A stretch of DNA of 64,000 nt. It comes from Selenomonas sputigena_A (GTDB lineage: Bacteria > Bacillota > Negativicutes > Selenomonadales > Selenomonadaceae). The DNA lies in contig NZ_CP194411.1 in assembly GCF_051603425.1 (NCBI RefSeq), positions 248,001 to 312,000 of the forward strand. Direction: 5' to 3'. Within the stretch, counting starts at the first letter, position 1, and each line of letters begins with the position of its first letter. Made by a program: the position numbers and the translations under genes. Below the pieces are notes generated by a model. It was not told where the DNA came from. It searched no databases and saw only the letters and a list, made by a program, of their open reading frames with translations. Of the stretch, positions 8,012-17,687 are shown one piece after another.

Positions 8012-8968
8012 CTATGCCAACTTTTCCAGGATCGAGGAAAAATCTTCCCTTGTCTCCGCACGGTTGAAGAGTTCCCGCAGCCGTGCGCTGTTTTTCATGC
8101 CCCGCGTGTACCAAGTCGCATGTTTGCGCATCTCGCGCGGCCCAATATGGCTCCCCTTCGTCTCAATGAGCATATCGAGATGACGCAGGATGAGCGCCCG
8201 CTTCTCCTCCACGGTCGGCGGCGCAGGCGTCTCACCCGTCTTGACGAATGTCGCCAATTCTCTGAAGAGCCAGGGATTCCCCTGTGCGGCGCGGCCGATC
8301 ATCACGCCGTCTGCCCCCGTTGCCGCCAGGATGCGCGAAAGGTCTCCGGCATTCCGCACATCACCGTTCGCTATGACCGGGATGCGGACGCCCTGCTTCA
8401 CAGCGCGGATAATATCCCAGTCCGCCTGTCCGCTGTAGAACTGCTCGCGCGTCCTGCCATGCACGGCAACGGCATCGACGCCGGCATCCTCCGCCAGGCG
8501 TGCGATTTCCACGGCGTTCACATGCGCCTCGTCCCAGCCCTTGCGAATCTTCAGCGTCACGGGAAGGCGTACGGCTCGCCGCAGCGCCCGGAGAATTTCC
8601 CGTGCGCGCTTTGGTTCGCGCATCAAGGCCGAGCCTTCGCCGTTTTTCACAATCTTCGGCGCAGGACAGCCCATATTGAAATCAATAACATCCGCCACGC
8701 CAAGGCTCTCGACATAAGCCGCCGCACGCGCGACGGCCTCCGGCGCATTGCCGAAAAGCTGCAGCGCCAGAGGCCTTTCGCGCGCGTCCGTCCGAAGCAT
8801 ACGGAGCGTCCTCTCATTGCGGTAATTGATGCCGTTCACACTGACCATTTCCGTATAGACAAGCGGGCAGCCAAGCTCATGCGCGAGGATGCGGTAAGCC
8901 ATGTCCGTCACCCCCGCCATCGGCGCGAGAAAGACGGGCACGGGAAAATCAAATGCGCCGAGCCTCAT
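8012..8968 (-). CDS. dusB: tRNA-dihydrouridine synthase, DusB type
   Basis: A 318-residue FMN enzyme that reduces uridines in the tRNA D-loop. The TIM barrel begins FPVPVFLAPMAGVTDMAYR; the catalytic cysteine lies in NMGCPAPKIVKNGEGSALM, with VTLKIRKGWDE, VHGRTREQFYSG and IANGDV plus TGADGVMIGRAAQGNPW for flavin binding. It overlaps the coaX stop by 4 bp (ATGA), a translationally coupled pair, as in other Firmicute-related genomes. Confidence 0.95.
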   Translation of the reverse strand: MRLGAFDFPVPVFLAPMAGVTDMAYRILAHELGCPLVYTEMVSVNGINYRNERTLRMLRTDARERPLALQLFGNAPEAVARAAAYVESLGVADVIDFNMGCPAPKIVKNGEGSALMREPKRAREILRALRRAVRLPVTLKIRKGWDEAHVNAVEIARLAEDAGVDAVAVHGRTREQFYSGQADWDIIRAVKQGVRIPVIANGDVRNAGDLSRILAATGADGVMIGRAAQGNPWLFRELATFVKTGETPAPPTVEEKRALILRHLDMLIETKGSHIGPREMRKHATWYTRGMKNSARLRELFNRAETREDFSSILEKLA

Positions 8969-9735
8969 TCCGAATTCCTTTCGTAGAGCACGCGCAGCCC
9001 CGTGAGCGTCAGAAAGTGATCGATCTTGTCGATGGTCTTTGATTCACGCGCCACCATGCGCGCATAACCGCCCGTCGCGACGACCTTGGTTTCATCCCAG
9101 CCCATTTCCTTCTTCATGCGCCGCACAATCTCGTCAATCTGTCCGACATAGCCATAAATGATGCCCGCCTGCATACCGCTGACCGTATTGCGGCTGATGA
9201 TGCGCTTCGGCGTCACGAGCTCGATGCGCGGCAGCTTTGCGGCACGCTGGAAAAGGGCGTCCGCCGAGCTTGAAAGCCCCGGCGCAATGACGCCGCCCAT
9301 GAAATCGCCGTCCGGCGTGACGGCATCGAAAGTCGTCGCCGTACCGATATCTATGACAATCAAGGGACCGCCGTACTGCTCAAAAGCACCCGCAACATTC
9401 ACGATGCGGTCGGCGCCAATCTCGCGCGGATTTTCATAAGAAATGCGGAACCCCGTTCGGATGCCGGGCCCGACGACAAGCGGACGGATGCGGAAGTAGC
9501 GCTCACACATCTTGATCATCGGCACCATCAAAGGCGGTACAACGGATGAAATAATGATGGCCTCCACCTCGTCCATGCGGATGTTCTGATAGGCAAAGAG
9601 ATTGTTGATGAGCATACCGTATTCGTCGCCCGTCTTCTGCCTGTCCGTGGAAATACGCCAATGCCGCAGCAGCTTTTTTCCTTCATAAGTGCCCATAACG
9701 ATATTGCTGTTGCCAATGTCAAAAACCAGTAACAT
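8965..9735 (-). CDS. coaX: Type III pantothenate kinase
   Basis: A 256-residue CoaX-type kinase that phosphorylates pantothenate in the first step of coenzyme A synthesis. ASKHA-fold motifs are visible: MLLVFDIGNSNIVMG (phosphate 1), GADRIVNVAGAFE, VIDIGTATTFDAVTPDGDFMGG and GVIAPGL. The ATG at 9735 starts exactly at the first strand and is preceded by GGGAGGATGGAG; an in-frame Met at 9786 would add 17 unlikely residues. It follows birA by 47 bp. Confidence 0.95.
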   Translation of the reverse strand: MLLVFDIGNSNIVMGTYEGKKLLRHWRISTDRQKTGDEYGMLINNLFAYQNIRMDEVEAIIISSVVPPLMVPMIKMCERYFRIRPLVVGPGIRTGFRISYENPREIGADRIVNVAGAFEQYGGPLIVIDIGTATTFDAVTPDGDFMGGVIAPGLSSSADALFQRAAKLPRIELVTPKRIISRNTVSGMQAGIIYGYVGQIDEIVRRMKKEMGWDETKVVATGGYARMVARESKTIDKIDHFLTLTGLRVLYERNSE

Positions 9736-9782
9736 GCTCCATCCTCCCAGGTCTTCTCCGCCCAGCTGCAGCCGGCGGCGCC

Positions 9783-10763
9783 TCACCCTTGTTTTGGCCT
9801 GATCGATACATCGCCGGCAAGCACCCGGCGCATCCCTTCCTCCGTCTCGACGAGCAGGGCGCCCTCCTCGTCGATGTCAACGGCACGCCCATCGAAGGTC
9901 TCCTTCTTCGCGGCGCCGATTACATGAACCTCCTGTCCAAGCGTCACAGCATACTTTCGCCAGCGCTCGACGATGGGTGCGAATCCCTCGCGCTCCAAAA
10001 GTGCCCAAAGCTCATCCATCGCCTCGAGTACAGCTTGGAAAACCGCGATGCGCGGCAAAGGCTCCCCCTTCATCTGGGAAAGCGAGGTCGCCTTGTCCCG
10101 GATATCCTCCGGAAATTCCTCCGCAGCGATATTGACATTGATGCCCGTCCCAATCACGATATAGTTGATGCCGTCGAGTTCGGCGCTCATCTCCGTCAGG
10201 ATGCCCGTAAGCTTCCTGCCCTCGTGCAGGATATCGTTCGGCCACTTGATTTCCGCCCTGAGGCCGAAGCGCTCCATGGCCATGGCAACGGCCACAGCCG
10301 CAAGAAACGTGCACTTCGGCGCTTCCCGCGGCAAGAATTGCGGCCGCAGGATTACGGAAAACCAGATGCCCTTGCCCTTGGGGCAGAAATAGGGACGTTC
10401 CAGGCGGCCGCGTCCTTTCCCCTGTTCCTCGGCCACGACGACGGTTCCCTCAGCAGCGCCCTGCGCCGCAAGCTGTTTGGCAACATTGTTCGTCGAATCG
10501 ATTTCCTCGAGAAAAACGATGTCCCGACCGATCCGTTTCGTCCGGAGGCCGTTCTTGATTTCTTCGGGCAGCAGACGGTCGGGCGCAACCTTCAGGGCAT
10601 AGCCGTTCCTCGATTGACTGACGATGTCGTAGCCCGCCTCACGCAGTTCCCTTATATGCTTCCAGACCGCCGTGCGTGAGACGCCAAGCCGCTTGGCAAT
10701 CTCCTCGCCGGAAATATACGAGGCTCCCGCCTTGCGCAGGATTTTCAGAATCGTGGAGCGCAA
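9783..10763 (-). CDS. birA: Bifunctional biotin ligase / biotin operon repressor
   Basis: About 326 residues. The N-terminal winged helix (GEEIAKRLGVSRTAVWKHI) marks it as the DNA-binding group II type. The ligase domain has EIDSTNNVAKQL, VVAEEQGKGRGRLERPY for biotinyl-AMP binding, IKWPNDIL and GTGINVN, then an SH3-like C-terminus. It charges biotin onto carboxylase carrier proteins and probably represses biotin genes. An ATG at 10769 abuts the GGAGGG, so TTG at 10763, six bases from it, is preferred. No biotin genes lie nearby. Confidence 0.93.
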   Translation of the reverse strand: MRSTILKILRKAGASYISGEEIAKRLGVSRTAVWKHIRELREAGYDIVSQSRNGYALKVAPDRLLPEEIKNGLRTKRIGRDIVFLEEIDSTNNVAKQLAAQGAAEGTVVVAEEQGKGRGRLERPYFCPKGKGIWFSVILRPQFLPREAPKCTFLAAVAVAMAMERFGLRAEIKWPNDILHEGRKLTGILTEMSAELDGINYIVIGTGINVNIAAEEFPEDIRDKATSLSQMKGEPLPRIAVFQAVLEAMDELWALLEREGFAPIVERWRKYAVTLGQEVHVIGAAKKETFDGRAVDIDEEGALLVETEEGMRRVLAGDVSIRPKQG

Positions 10764-10780
10764 AATCATCCCTCCTGACG

Positions 10781-10811
10781 AAAAGGGCTGTTTCCGTGAA
10801 ACAGCCCTTTT
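10781..10811 (-). terminator. Rho-independent terminator after ftsH
   Basis: Stem AAAAGGGCTGTTT / AAACAGCCCTTTT with a short CCGTG loop between the ftsH stop and birA. The minus-strand stem ends in TTTTCG. It separates ftsH from the birA run. Confidence 0.75.
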
Positions 10812-10843
10812 CTTTGGAATCGCTGACCGGAGGCAGCTTTCCC

Positions 10844-12835
<1,992 letters not shown>

Positions 12836-12871
12836 TCGGTCATCCTCCTGTTCCAAAACGATGCCCTAAAG

Positions 12872-12900
12872 AAACGCCGTCCGCCCATGCGGCGGCGTTT
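12872..12900 (-). promoter_or_regulatory. Stable hairpin in the ftsH 5' leader
   Basis: Stem AAACGCCG(t)CCGC / GCGGCGGCGTTT with a CCAT loop, followed on the minus strand by TTTCTTTAGG. It lies between the ftsH promoter and its ribosome site, about 35 bp before the start codon. It may be a leader terminator (attenuator) or an mRNA-protecting structure; a terminator for hpt alone is less likely because the promoter lies between. Confidence 0.5.
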
Positions 12901-12974
12901 TCCTGGTTTCCCCATAGCTGTGTCGGCAAAAAACTTCCCTTTTCCTGCCAACAAAAAAACCTCTACAGCGTTTC

Positions 12975-13003
12975 ATTATAACATCATTCCGGGCGTTAGA
13001 CAA
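12975..13003 (-). promoter_or_regulatory. Predicted ftsH promoter
   Basis: TTGTCT (13003-12998), 17-base spacer, perfect TATAAT (12980-12975) on the minus strand. It implies a leader of roughly 130 nt before the ftsH start. Confidence 0.6.
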
Positions 13004-13065
13004 ATCATTTGCAGGCATTTGTGAATCATTTCCGCAGCCGGCAGCGCTTTGCTGTACAGGGGCGG

Positions 13066-13605
13066 TTATTTCTCGTAAACCTCGGGTTTCAAAACGCCCA
13101 GATAAGGGAGGTTCCGATACTTTTGATCGTAGTCGAGACCATAGCCGACAAGGAAAGCGTCCGGCACCTCGGCGCCGCAGTAATCGAGCTGCACAGCAAC
13201 CTTGCGGCGCGACGGCTTGCTTAAAAGCGAACAGAGCTTCACACTCTTCGCCTTGCGATGCCGGAAATTTTCCATCAAATAGTGCATGGAAAGCCCCGAA
13301 TCCACGATGTCCTCTACGAGAAGGATGTTGCGTCCCGCAACACTCTTCGCCAGGTCGAGGAGGATCTGCACATCGCCCGACGAATCCGTACCGCTCCCGT
13401 AGCTTGAAAGCTGCATGAAATCAAGCGTCACGGGAAGATCGATGGCACGCACGAGATCGGCATAGAAAAGCACCGCGCCCTTCAGGATGCCGACGGCATA
13501 GATCTCTTCGCCCGCGTAATCGCGTGTGATTTCGCGACCCAGGCGGGTCACCATCTCCGCCAGCTGCTCCTCGTTGAAGAGGATTGTTTCCAAATCTTTA
13601 TGCAT
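13066..13605 (-). CDS. hpt: Hypoxanthine phosphoribosyltransferase
   Basis: A 179-residue purine salvage enzyme that joins PRPP to hypoxanthine or guanine. The PRPP signature ILLVEDIVDSGLSM is present, with GILKGAVLFYADLVRAI near residue 45 and the C-terminal VGYGLDYDQKYRNLPYLGVL. The ATG at 13605 has AAAGGAG upstream; a longer frame to 13797 has no support. It follows tilS by 13 bp, the usual tilS-hpt-ftsH order of Firmicutes. Confidence 0.95.
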   Translation of the reverse strand: MHKDLETILFNEEQLAEMVTRLGREITRDYAGEEIYAVGILKGAVLFYADLVRAIDLPVTLDFMQLSSYGSGTDSSGDVQILLDLAKSVAGRNILLVEDIVDSGLSMHYLMENFRHRKAKSVKLCSLLSKPSRRKVAVQLDYCGAEVPDAFLVGYGLDYDQKYRNLPYLGVLKPEVYEK

Positions 13606-13618
13606 GGTACCTGCTCCT

Positions 13619-15055
13619 TTATATCGAAGTTGTCGTTTTTTCGTCATCCGGCAGAGGATCAGCGCGCAGCCGCACAATGCGCCCCGAGGCGCTTTCCACC
13701 CGGGCAGCAGCGAAGCGGCGCAGGCCGACAGCCCAAAGGACAGCCCCCGCTTCCGTACAGACGAGCGGCACCTGGTCGCGTTCCCTGCGCGGCACATGAG
13801 CGGCGATAAAAAAATCCTTGAGCTTCTTGCCGTCCTGTGCGGCTCCTATGCGGTCACCCGGCTTTCGCGTGCGCACGACAGGCGTGCCGAGAGACGCCGC
13901 ATCCGCATAAACCTCCGTGATTCCGTCTGTGATGCGGCGCTCCTCAACAAACTCCGCCTCGATCACAAGGCCGAACTGCGGCAAAAGCGTCCTCCCGGGG
14001 ACAGCAAGCAGCACGGGGCAATCCTCCGCTCCAGGGGCGCCCTGCCTCTCATCTTTCACGGAAAGACTCCGTGCAGAAGACGCAGGAAAAAAATGCGCCC
14101 TTTCCCAATCGATCTCCAGATGAATCCGTCCCGGCAAATCCCGGGAAAGCCCGCTTTTCTCGCCGATCAGCATACGGCGCACCGTTTCCACCTGTCCATA
14201 GTCCCAAGTGTGCGCCGGATTGGTAAAAAATCGGCCCGCCCTTTGCACCATGCGCCTCTGCACGGCCACAGGCTGTTCACGAAAACCGCTGCGGCAAATG
14301 CTGAGCCGATTCCCCTCGCGCCTCGTCATCCGCGCAAAAGCTCCTGCCGTCCATTCCTCGAGCGCCTCATCGTCGGCACGGCTCGTCTCCGCAAAACGCA
14401 CAAGCGCGTTCCCCACGGCACTGTTGACCTGCGCCTCAAGGCGCGGCACGATCTCAAGGCGCAAGTAATTGCGCCGTCCATCCGCCGCATCATTCGTTGC
14501 ATCGTGGCGCACTTCGATGTCACGCGCCGCACAATAAGCAACAAGCTCTGCCTTCCGCAGGCCGAGAAGCGGACGCACGATATCGCCTGCACACGGCCGC
14601 ATGCCCGCCGCGCCATGCAGTCCCGCCCCCCGCAAAATATGCAGGAGCACCGTTTCCGCCTGGTCGTCCGCATGATGCGCCGCAGCGATGGCCGAAGCGC
14701 CGAGCGTCGCCTTCAGGCGGCGCAAAAAACGGTAGCGCATATCGCGCGCCGCCGTCTCGAGCGAAAGCTTCGCTGCCCGCGCATAGGCAGGCACATCCGC
14801 CGCCTCCACGGTGCAGGGAACGCCGCGCGCCTCGCAGAAGGCAGCAACATAGCGAGCATCCTCGCGCGAGGCCTCGCCCCGAATACCATGCTCAAAATGC
14901 GCCGCATGAAGCGAAAGGCGCAGTCTCTCCCGCAGGCGCAACAGGATGTCGAGCAGAGCCATCGAGTCCGCCCCGCCTGAAACGGCGACAACGAGAAACG
15001 CATCCGAAAGCCCTATGCCGTTTTCCGTGCAAAAACGCAAGACTCTGTCCAGCAT
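13619..15055 (-). CDS. tilS: tRNA(Ile)-lysidine synthase
   Basis: A 478-residue enzyme that converts the wobble cytidine of tRNA-Ile(CAU) to lysidine using ATP. The N-terminal PP-loop is VAVSGGADSMALLDIL, followed by HFEHGIRGEASREDARY and AHHADDQAETVLLHILRGAGL. The C-terminal TilS domain includes RTRKPGDRIG and DFFIAAHVPRRERDQVP. The length is usual for the long form. GGAGAGCGGG precedes the ATG. It heads tilS-hpt. Confidence 0.95.
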   Translation of the reverse strand: MLDRVLRFCTENGIGLSDAFLVVAVSGGADSMALLDILLRLRERLRLSLHAAHFEHGIRGEASREDARYVAAFCEARGVPCTVEAADVPAYARAAKLSLETAARDMRYRFLRRLKATLGASAIAAAHHADDQAETVLLHILRGAGLHGAAGMRPCAGDIVRPLLGLRKAELVAYCAARDIEVRHDATNDAADGRRNYLRLEIVPRLEAQVNSAVGNALVRFAETSRADDEALEEWTAGAFARMTRREGNRLSICRSGFREQPVAVQRRMVQRAGRFFTNPAHTWDYGQVETVRRMLIGEKSGLSRDLPGRIHLEIDWERAHFFPASSARSLSVKDERQGAPGAEDCPVLLAVPGRTLLPQFGLVIEAEFVEERRITDGITEVYADAASLGTPVVRTRKPGDRIGAAQDGKKLKDFFIAAHVPRRERDQVPLVCTEAGAVLWAVGLRRFAAARVESASGRIVRLRADPLPDDEKTTTSI

Positions 15056-15084
15056 CCCGCTCTCCTTTTTCCCATGAACAAAGG

Positions 15085-15112
15085 AAAAGCACTCCGATGA
15101 AAGAGTGCTTTT
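15085..15112 (-). terminator. Terminator after the S1-domain gene
   Basis: Stem AAAAGCACTC / GAGTGCTTTT, loop CGATGAAA, directly downstream of the stop at 15118. Confidence 0.75.
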
Positions 15113-15117
15113 ATCAA

Positions 15118-15567
15118 TCAGTCCCTGCGCGAACCGCGTCCGCCGCGTTTCGAATCCGTCTTGCGGCGCAAATCCGTCAAACGCTCATCGCTGTCCTTGA
15201 GGAAGCGCGAGAGCTTGTCCTCAAAAGAGGCGCTGCCCGGGCTGAAGCGCCCCTGGCGTCTGAAATCGCCGCCCCGGCGCGGCGGCATCGGACGGCGCGG
15301 CGCTTCCGCCGGCCTTGCTTCCTGCGGCTTCTTTTCCTGCAGCTGTTTGATGGAAAGGCCAATCTTGCCGCGATCATCAACCGTCAGCACCTTGACCTTC
15401 ACCTTATCTTTTTCTTTGAGGAAATCATGCACGTCCCTCACGTACTCGTCCGCAACCTCAGAAATATGGACGAGACCGACCTTCCCCTCAGGCAGTTCGA
15501 CGAACGCCCCAAAAGGCGTAATCCCCGTCACAACACCTTCAACAATACTGCCTACTTCAATGGACAA
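15118..15567 (-). CDS. S1 RNA-binding domain protein (YabR/GSP13-like)
   Basis: A 149-residue protein. Residues 1-72 form one S1 domain: VGSIVEGVVTGITPFGAFVE, GLVHISEVADEYV, then KDKVKVKVLTVDDRGKIGLS. The rest is a basic tail rich in Arg, Pro and Gly (MPPRRGGDFRRQGR; KRGGRGSRRD), likely to bind RNA. Single-S1 proteins of this type associate with ribosomes; the exact role here is not shown. TTG at 15567 is the start, with AGGAGG seven bases upstream. It lies upstream of tilS on the same strand. Confidence 0.88.
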   Translation of the reverse strand: MSIEVGSIVEGVVTGITPFGAFVELPEGKVGLVHISEVADEYVRDVHDFLKEKDKVKVKVLTVDDRGKIGLSIKQLQEKKPQEARPAEAPRRPMPPRRGGDFRRQGRFSPGSASFEDKLSRFLKDSDERLTDLRRKTDSKRGGRGSRRD

Positions 15568-15709
15568 ATTATTTCCTCCTTAAATATACTTGTAGAAAAG
15601 CCCCCATAGCGCCTTTCCTTCTGTGCCCGGCAAATTCGCATCCGCCAAGCGTGCATTCCTATTATACTCTTGCGGCTTTCGCGCTGTCAAGGAATTCACA
15701 GCTTTTCTG

Positions 15710-15988
15710 CTATCGCAGCACCGCCTGCAGCTGCTGCAGGTACTCCAGCGTGCAGCCCGTCCGCCTGCTGATTTCTTCCAGGGGAACACGATTCCGGAGC
15801 AAAGGGAAGATTTCCAGCATCATCTGCTGGGTTTCCGTCCGTCCTTTATGTTCGCCCTCGGCACGTCCTTTGCGTTCGCCCTCGGCACGGCCCTTACGCT
15901 CGCCCTCGGCAATTCCCTCAAGTTTTCCTTCCCGAAAGCCTTCCTTGCGTTCTTCCATCATTTTCATAGCAAAGGTCATGTAGTTCAC
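15710..15988 (-). CDS. Candidate intragenic Rpn C-terminal protein (RpnS-like), copy A
   Basis: Inside copy A an in-frame GTG at 15988 is preceded by a perfect AAGGAG (15999-15994) with a five-base spacer, and an ATG follows three codons later. Translation here would give a 92-residue protein holding only the repeat and C-terminal region. In E. coli Rpn proteins such internal products (RpnS) are made and block the full-length toxic nuclease. Production here is predicted from the start signals only. Confidence 0.45.
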   Translation of the reverse strand: MNYMTFAMKMMEERKEGFREGKLEGIAEGERKGRAEGERKGRAEGEHKGRTETQQMMLEIFPLLRNRVPLEEISRRTGCTLEYLQQLQAVLR

Positions 15989-16609
15989 CTTCTCTCCTTC
16001 CTCGCGTCTGACTTTCTCAATCTCCTGCTCGATTTCCTGCACCAGCCTGTCCTCGCTGCTCACTCCGTTGACGTATTGCAGGAATGCCTTAACGGAACGG
16101 TCTACCTCCCCCACGCTGCCCTTGGTGTTGAGAAATATCTTTGTCGTACCGTCCTCCAGTTTCACTTCCTTATCTTCCAGGCAAATATTTTCAAAGGTAT
16201 AGATATACCGGCCTTCTCCAAACGGATCGAACGGGCAGATGAAGATGATGATGCTCTTGTTCAGGTTGTCATAGTCCGCTCCCGCCGCCAGAAGATCCGC
16301 GTCCATCATCGACTGGTAGTATCGCGTCCTCTTGCTCAGCCCGTCCCCTTCCAGCTGCCTGACCTGCATCTCAATGTTATAGACGGTGTCTTTCTCATCC
16401 TTCACGTAGATGTCCAGACGGATTCCTTTCCCTTGGTATCGCGCTGTCATCGTTTTTTCCGCTTCAAGATAGACGATATCCCGAATTTTCATGCCGAGCG
16501 TACATTCCAGCATGCTCTTGCAGATGGGCTTGCGGCTCATGATGAGCTTGAACATGTAGTCATCTCGAATGGTCAGCTCTTCCCACGGTTTGATTCGATA
16601 CTCCTTCAT
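15710..16609 (-). CDS. Rpn-family PD-(D/E)XK nuclease, tandem copy A
   Basis: A 299-residue Rpn (recombination-promoting nuclease / transposase_31-like) protein. The N-terminal nuclease domain carries LTIRDDYMFKLIM and the core RLDIYVKDEKDTVYNIEMQ with the acidic and ExQ catalytic residues. The C-terminal domain from about residue 208 has four-residue repeats AEGE-RKGR-AEGE-RKGR-AEGE-HKGR and ends in RRTGCTLEYLQQLQAVLR. It differs from copy B (20 bp upstream) by one extra eight-residue repeat and four visible substitutions. ATG at 16609 with AGAGGTGGGG upstream. It has no promoter of its own and probably relies on copy B. Confidence 0.9.
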   Translation of the reverse strand: MKEYRIKPWEELTIRDDYMFKLIMSRKPICKSMLECTLGMKIRDIVYLEAEKTMTARYQGKGIRLDIYVKDEKDTVYNIEMQVRQLEGDGLSKRTRYYQSMMDADLLAAGADYDNLNKSIIIFICPFDPFGEGRYIYTFENICLEDKEVKLEDGTTKIFLNTKGSVGEVDRSVKAFLQYVNGVSSEDRLVQEIEQEIEKVRREEGEKVNYMTFAMKMMEERKEGFREGKLEGIAEGERKGRAEGERKGRAEGEHKGRTETQQMMLEIFPLLRNRVPLEEISRRTGCTLEYLQQLQAVLR

Positions 16610-16628
16610 GCGCCCCACCTCTTTGCTT

Positions 16629-16883
16629 TTACTGCAGCACCGCCTGCAGCTGCTGCAGGTACTCCAGCGTGCAGCCCGTCCGCCTGCTGATTTCTTCCAG
16701 GGGAACACGATTCCGGAGCAAAGGGAAGATTTCCAGCATCATCTGCTGGGTTTCCGTCCGGCCTTTATGTTCGCCCTCGGCACGGCCTTTGCGTTCGCCC
16801 TCGGCAATTCCCTCCAGTTTTCCTTCCCGAAAGCCTTCCTTGCGTTCTTCCATCATTTTCATGGCAAAGGTCATGTAGTTCAC
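16629..16883 (-). CDS. Candidate intragenic Rpn C-terminal protein (RpnS-like), copy B
   Basis: The same internal signal as in copy A: AAGGAG at 16894-16889, five bases, in-frame GTG at 16883, giving an 84-residue product. Because its repeat is eight residues shorter than in copy A, the two small proteins could differ in dimer contact. Predicted only. Confidence 0.45.
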   Translation of the reverse strand: MNYMTFAMKMMEERKEGFREGKLEGIAEGERKGRAEGEHKGRTETQQMMLEIFPLLRNRVPLEEISRRTGCTLEYLQQLQAVLQ

Positions 16884-17504
16884 CTTCTCTCCTTCCTCGC
16901 GCCTGACTTTCTCAATCTCCTGCTCGATTTCCTGCACCAGCCTGTCCTCGCTGCTCACTCCGTTGACGTATTGCAGGAATGCCTTAACAGAACGGTCGAT
17001 CTCCCCCACGCTGCCCTTGGTGTTGAGAAATATCTTTGTCGTGCCGTCCTCCAGTTTCACTTCCTTATCTTCCAGGCAAATATTTTCAAAGGTATAGATA
17101 TACCGCCCTTCTCCAAACGGATCGAACGGGCAGATGAAGATGATGATGCTCTTGTTCAGGTTGTCATAGTCTGCTCCCGCCGCCAGAAGATCCGCGTCCA
17201 TCATCGACTGGTAGTACCGCGTCCTCTTGCTCAGCCCGTCCCCTTCCAGCTGCCTGACCTGCATCTCAATGTTATAGACGGTGTCTTTCTCATCCTTCAC
17301 GTAGATGTCCAGACGGATTCCTTTCCCTTGGTATCGCGCTGTCATCGTTTTTTCCGCTTCAAGATAGATGATATCCTGAATTTTCATGCCGAGCGTGCAT
17401 TCCAGCATGCTCTTGCAGATGGGCTTGCGGCTCATGATGAGCTTGAACATGTAGTCATCTCGAATGGTCAGCTCTTCCCACGGTTTGATTCGATACTCCT
17501 TCAT
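16629..17504 (-). CDS. Rpn-family PD-(D/E)XK nuclease, tandem copy B
   Basis: A 291-residue paralogue of copy A. It has the same nuclease core (IRLDIYVKDEKDTVYNIEMQ) and C-terminal domain, but only AEGE-RKGR-AEGE-HKGR in the repeat. Visible differences from copy A are Q for R and I for V in the IQDIIYLE segment, I for V in GEIDRS, and a final Q for R. The ATG at 17504 has AAAGAGGTGGGGCGC upstream; a GTG nine bases earlier is overlapped by the ribosome site. A promoter lies just upstream, so this copy heads the pair. Confidence 0.9.
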   Translation of the reverse strand: MKEYRIKPWEELTIRDDYMFKLIMSRKPICKSMLECTLGMKIQDIIYLEAEKTMTARYQGKGIRLDIYVKDEKDTVYNIEMQVRQLEGDGLSKRTRYYQSMMDADLLAAGADYDNLNKSIIIFICPFDPFGEGRYIYTFENICLEDKEVKLEDGTTKIFLNTKGSVGEIDRSVKAFLQYVNGVSSEDRLVQEIEQEIEKVRREEGEKVNYMTFAMKMMEERKEGFREGKLEGIAEGERKGRAEGEHKGRTETQQMMLEIFPLLRNRVPLEEISRRTGCTLEYLQQLQAVLQ

Positions 17505-17525
17505 GCGCCCCACCTCTTTGCTTTT

Positions 17526-17554
17526 ATTTTACGGTCTTTTCCCGTGCAAAGCAA
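17526..17554 (-). promoter_or_regulatory. Predicted promoter of the Rpn gene pair
   Basis: TTGCTT (17554-17549), 17-base spacer, TAAAAT (17531-17526) on the minus strand, 21 bp before the copy B start. Most of it lies outside the duplicated unit, so copy A lacks it. Confidence 0.55.
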
Positions 17555-17625
17555 GAAAAACCGCAGCAGATTCTTTCTCCGCTGCGCTTCATTTCCACAT
17601 AAGGTCACTTCAGTATCCAAAAACA

Positions 17626-17674
17626 AAAAGCGCCGTATATCCTGCTGTTTCCAACATGAATAAACGACGCTTTT
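17626..17674 (-). terminator. Terminator downstream of the EIIB remnant
   Basis: Long stem AAAAGCGCCGT / ACGACGCTTTT with one mismatch, followed on the minus strand by TTTTTGTTTTT. Confidence 0.55.
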
Positions 17675-17687
17675 CAACTATAATTTT

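Larger units (their letters stand above)
15715..17526. repeat. Tandem duplication containing both Rpn genes
   Basis: Unit 1 spans about 15715-16631 (917 bp) and unit 2 about 16634-17526 (893 bp). They are nearly identical; the 24-bp length difference is one extra in-frame repeat (TTCGCCCTCGGCACG... units at 15851-15898 against one at 16770-16793). The units include the ribosome site (CACCTCTTTGCTTTTA) but not the promoter. The near identity marks a recent event. Confidence 0.9.

Noticed and set aside
6614..8986. 790-codon plus-strand open frame opposite the M18 and dusB genes
   Set aside because: Rich in Arg and His as in typical antisense shadows, with no motif or ribosome site.
13606..13797. 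N-terminal extension of hpt
   Set aside because: Overlaps the tilS end and lacks a ribosome site; the ATG at 13605 fits the family start.
15580..15789. 69-codon minus frame after Rpn copy A
   Set aside because: It reads the duplicated 3' end of Rpn in another frame and runs out of the repeat; no support as a gene.
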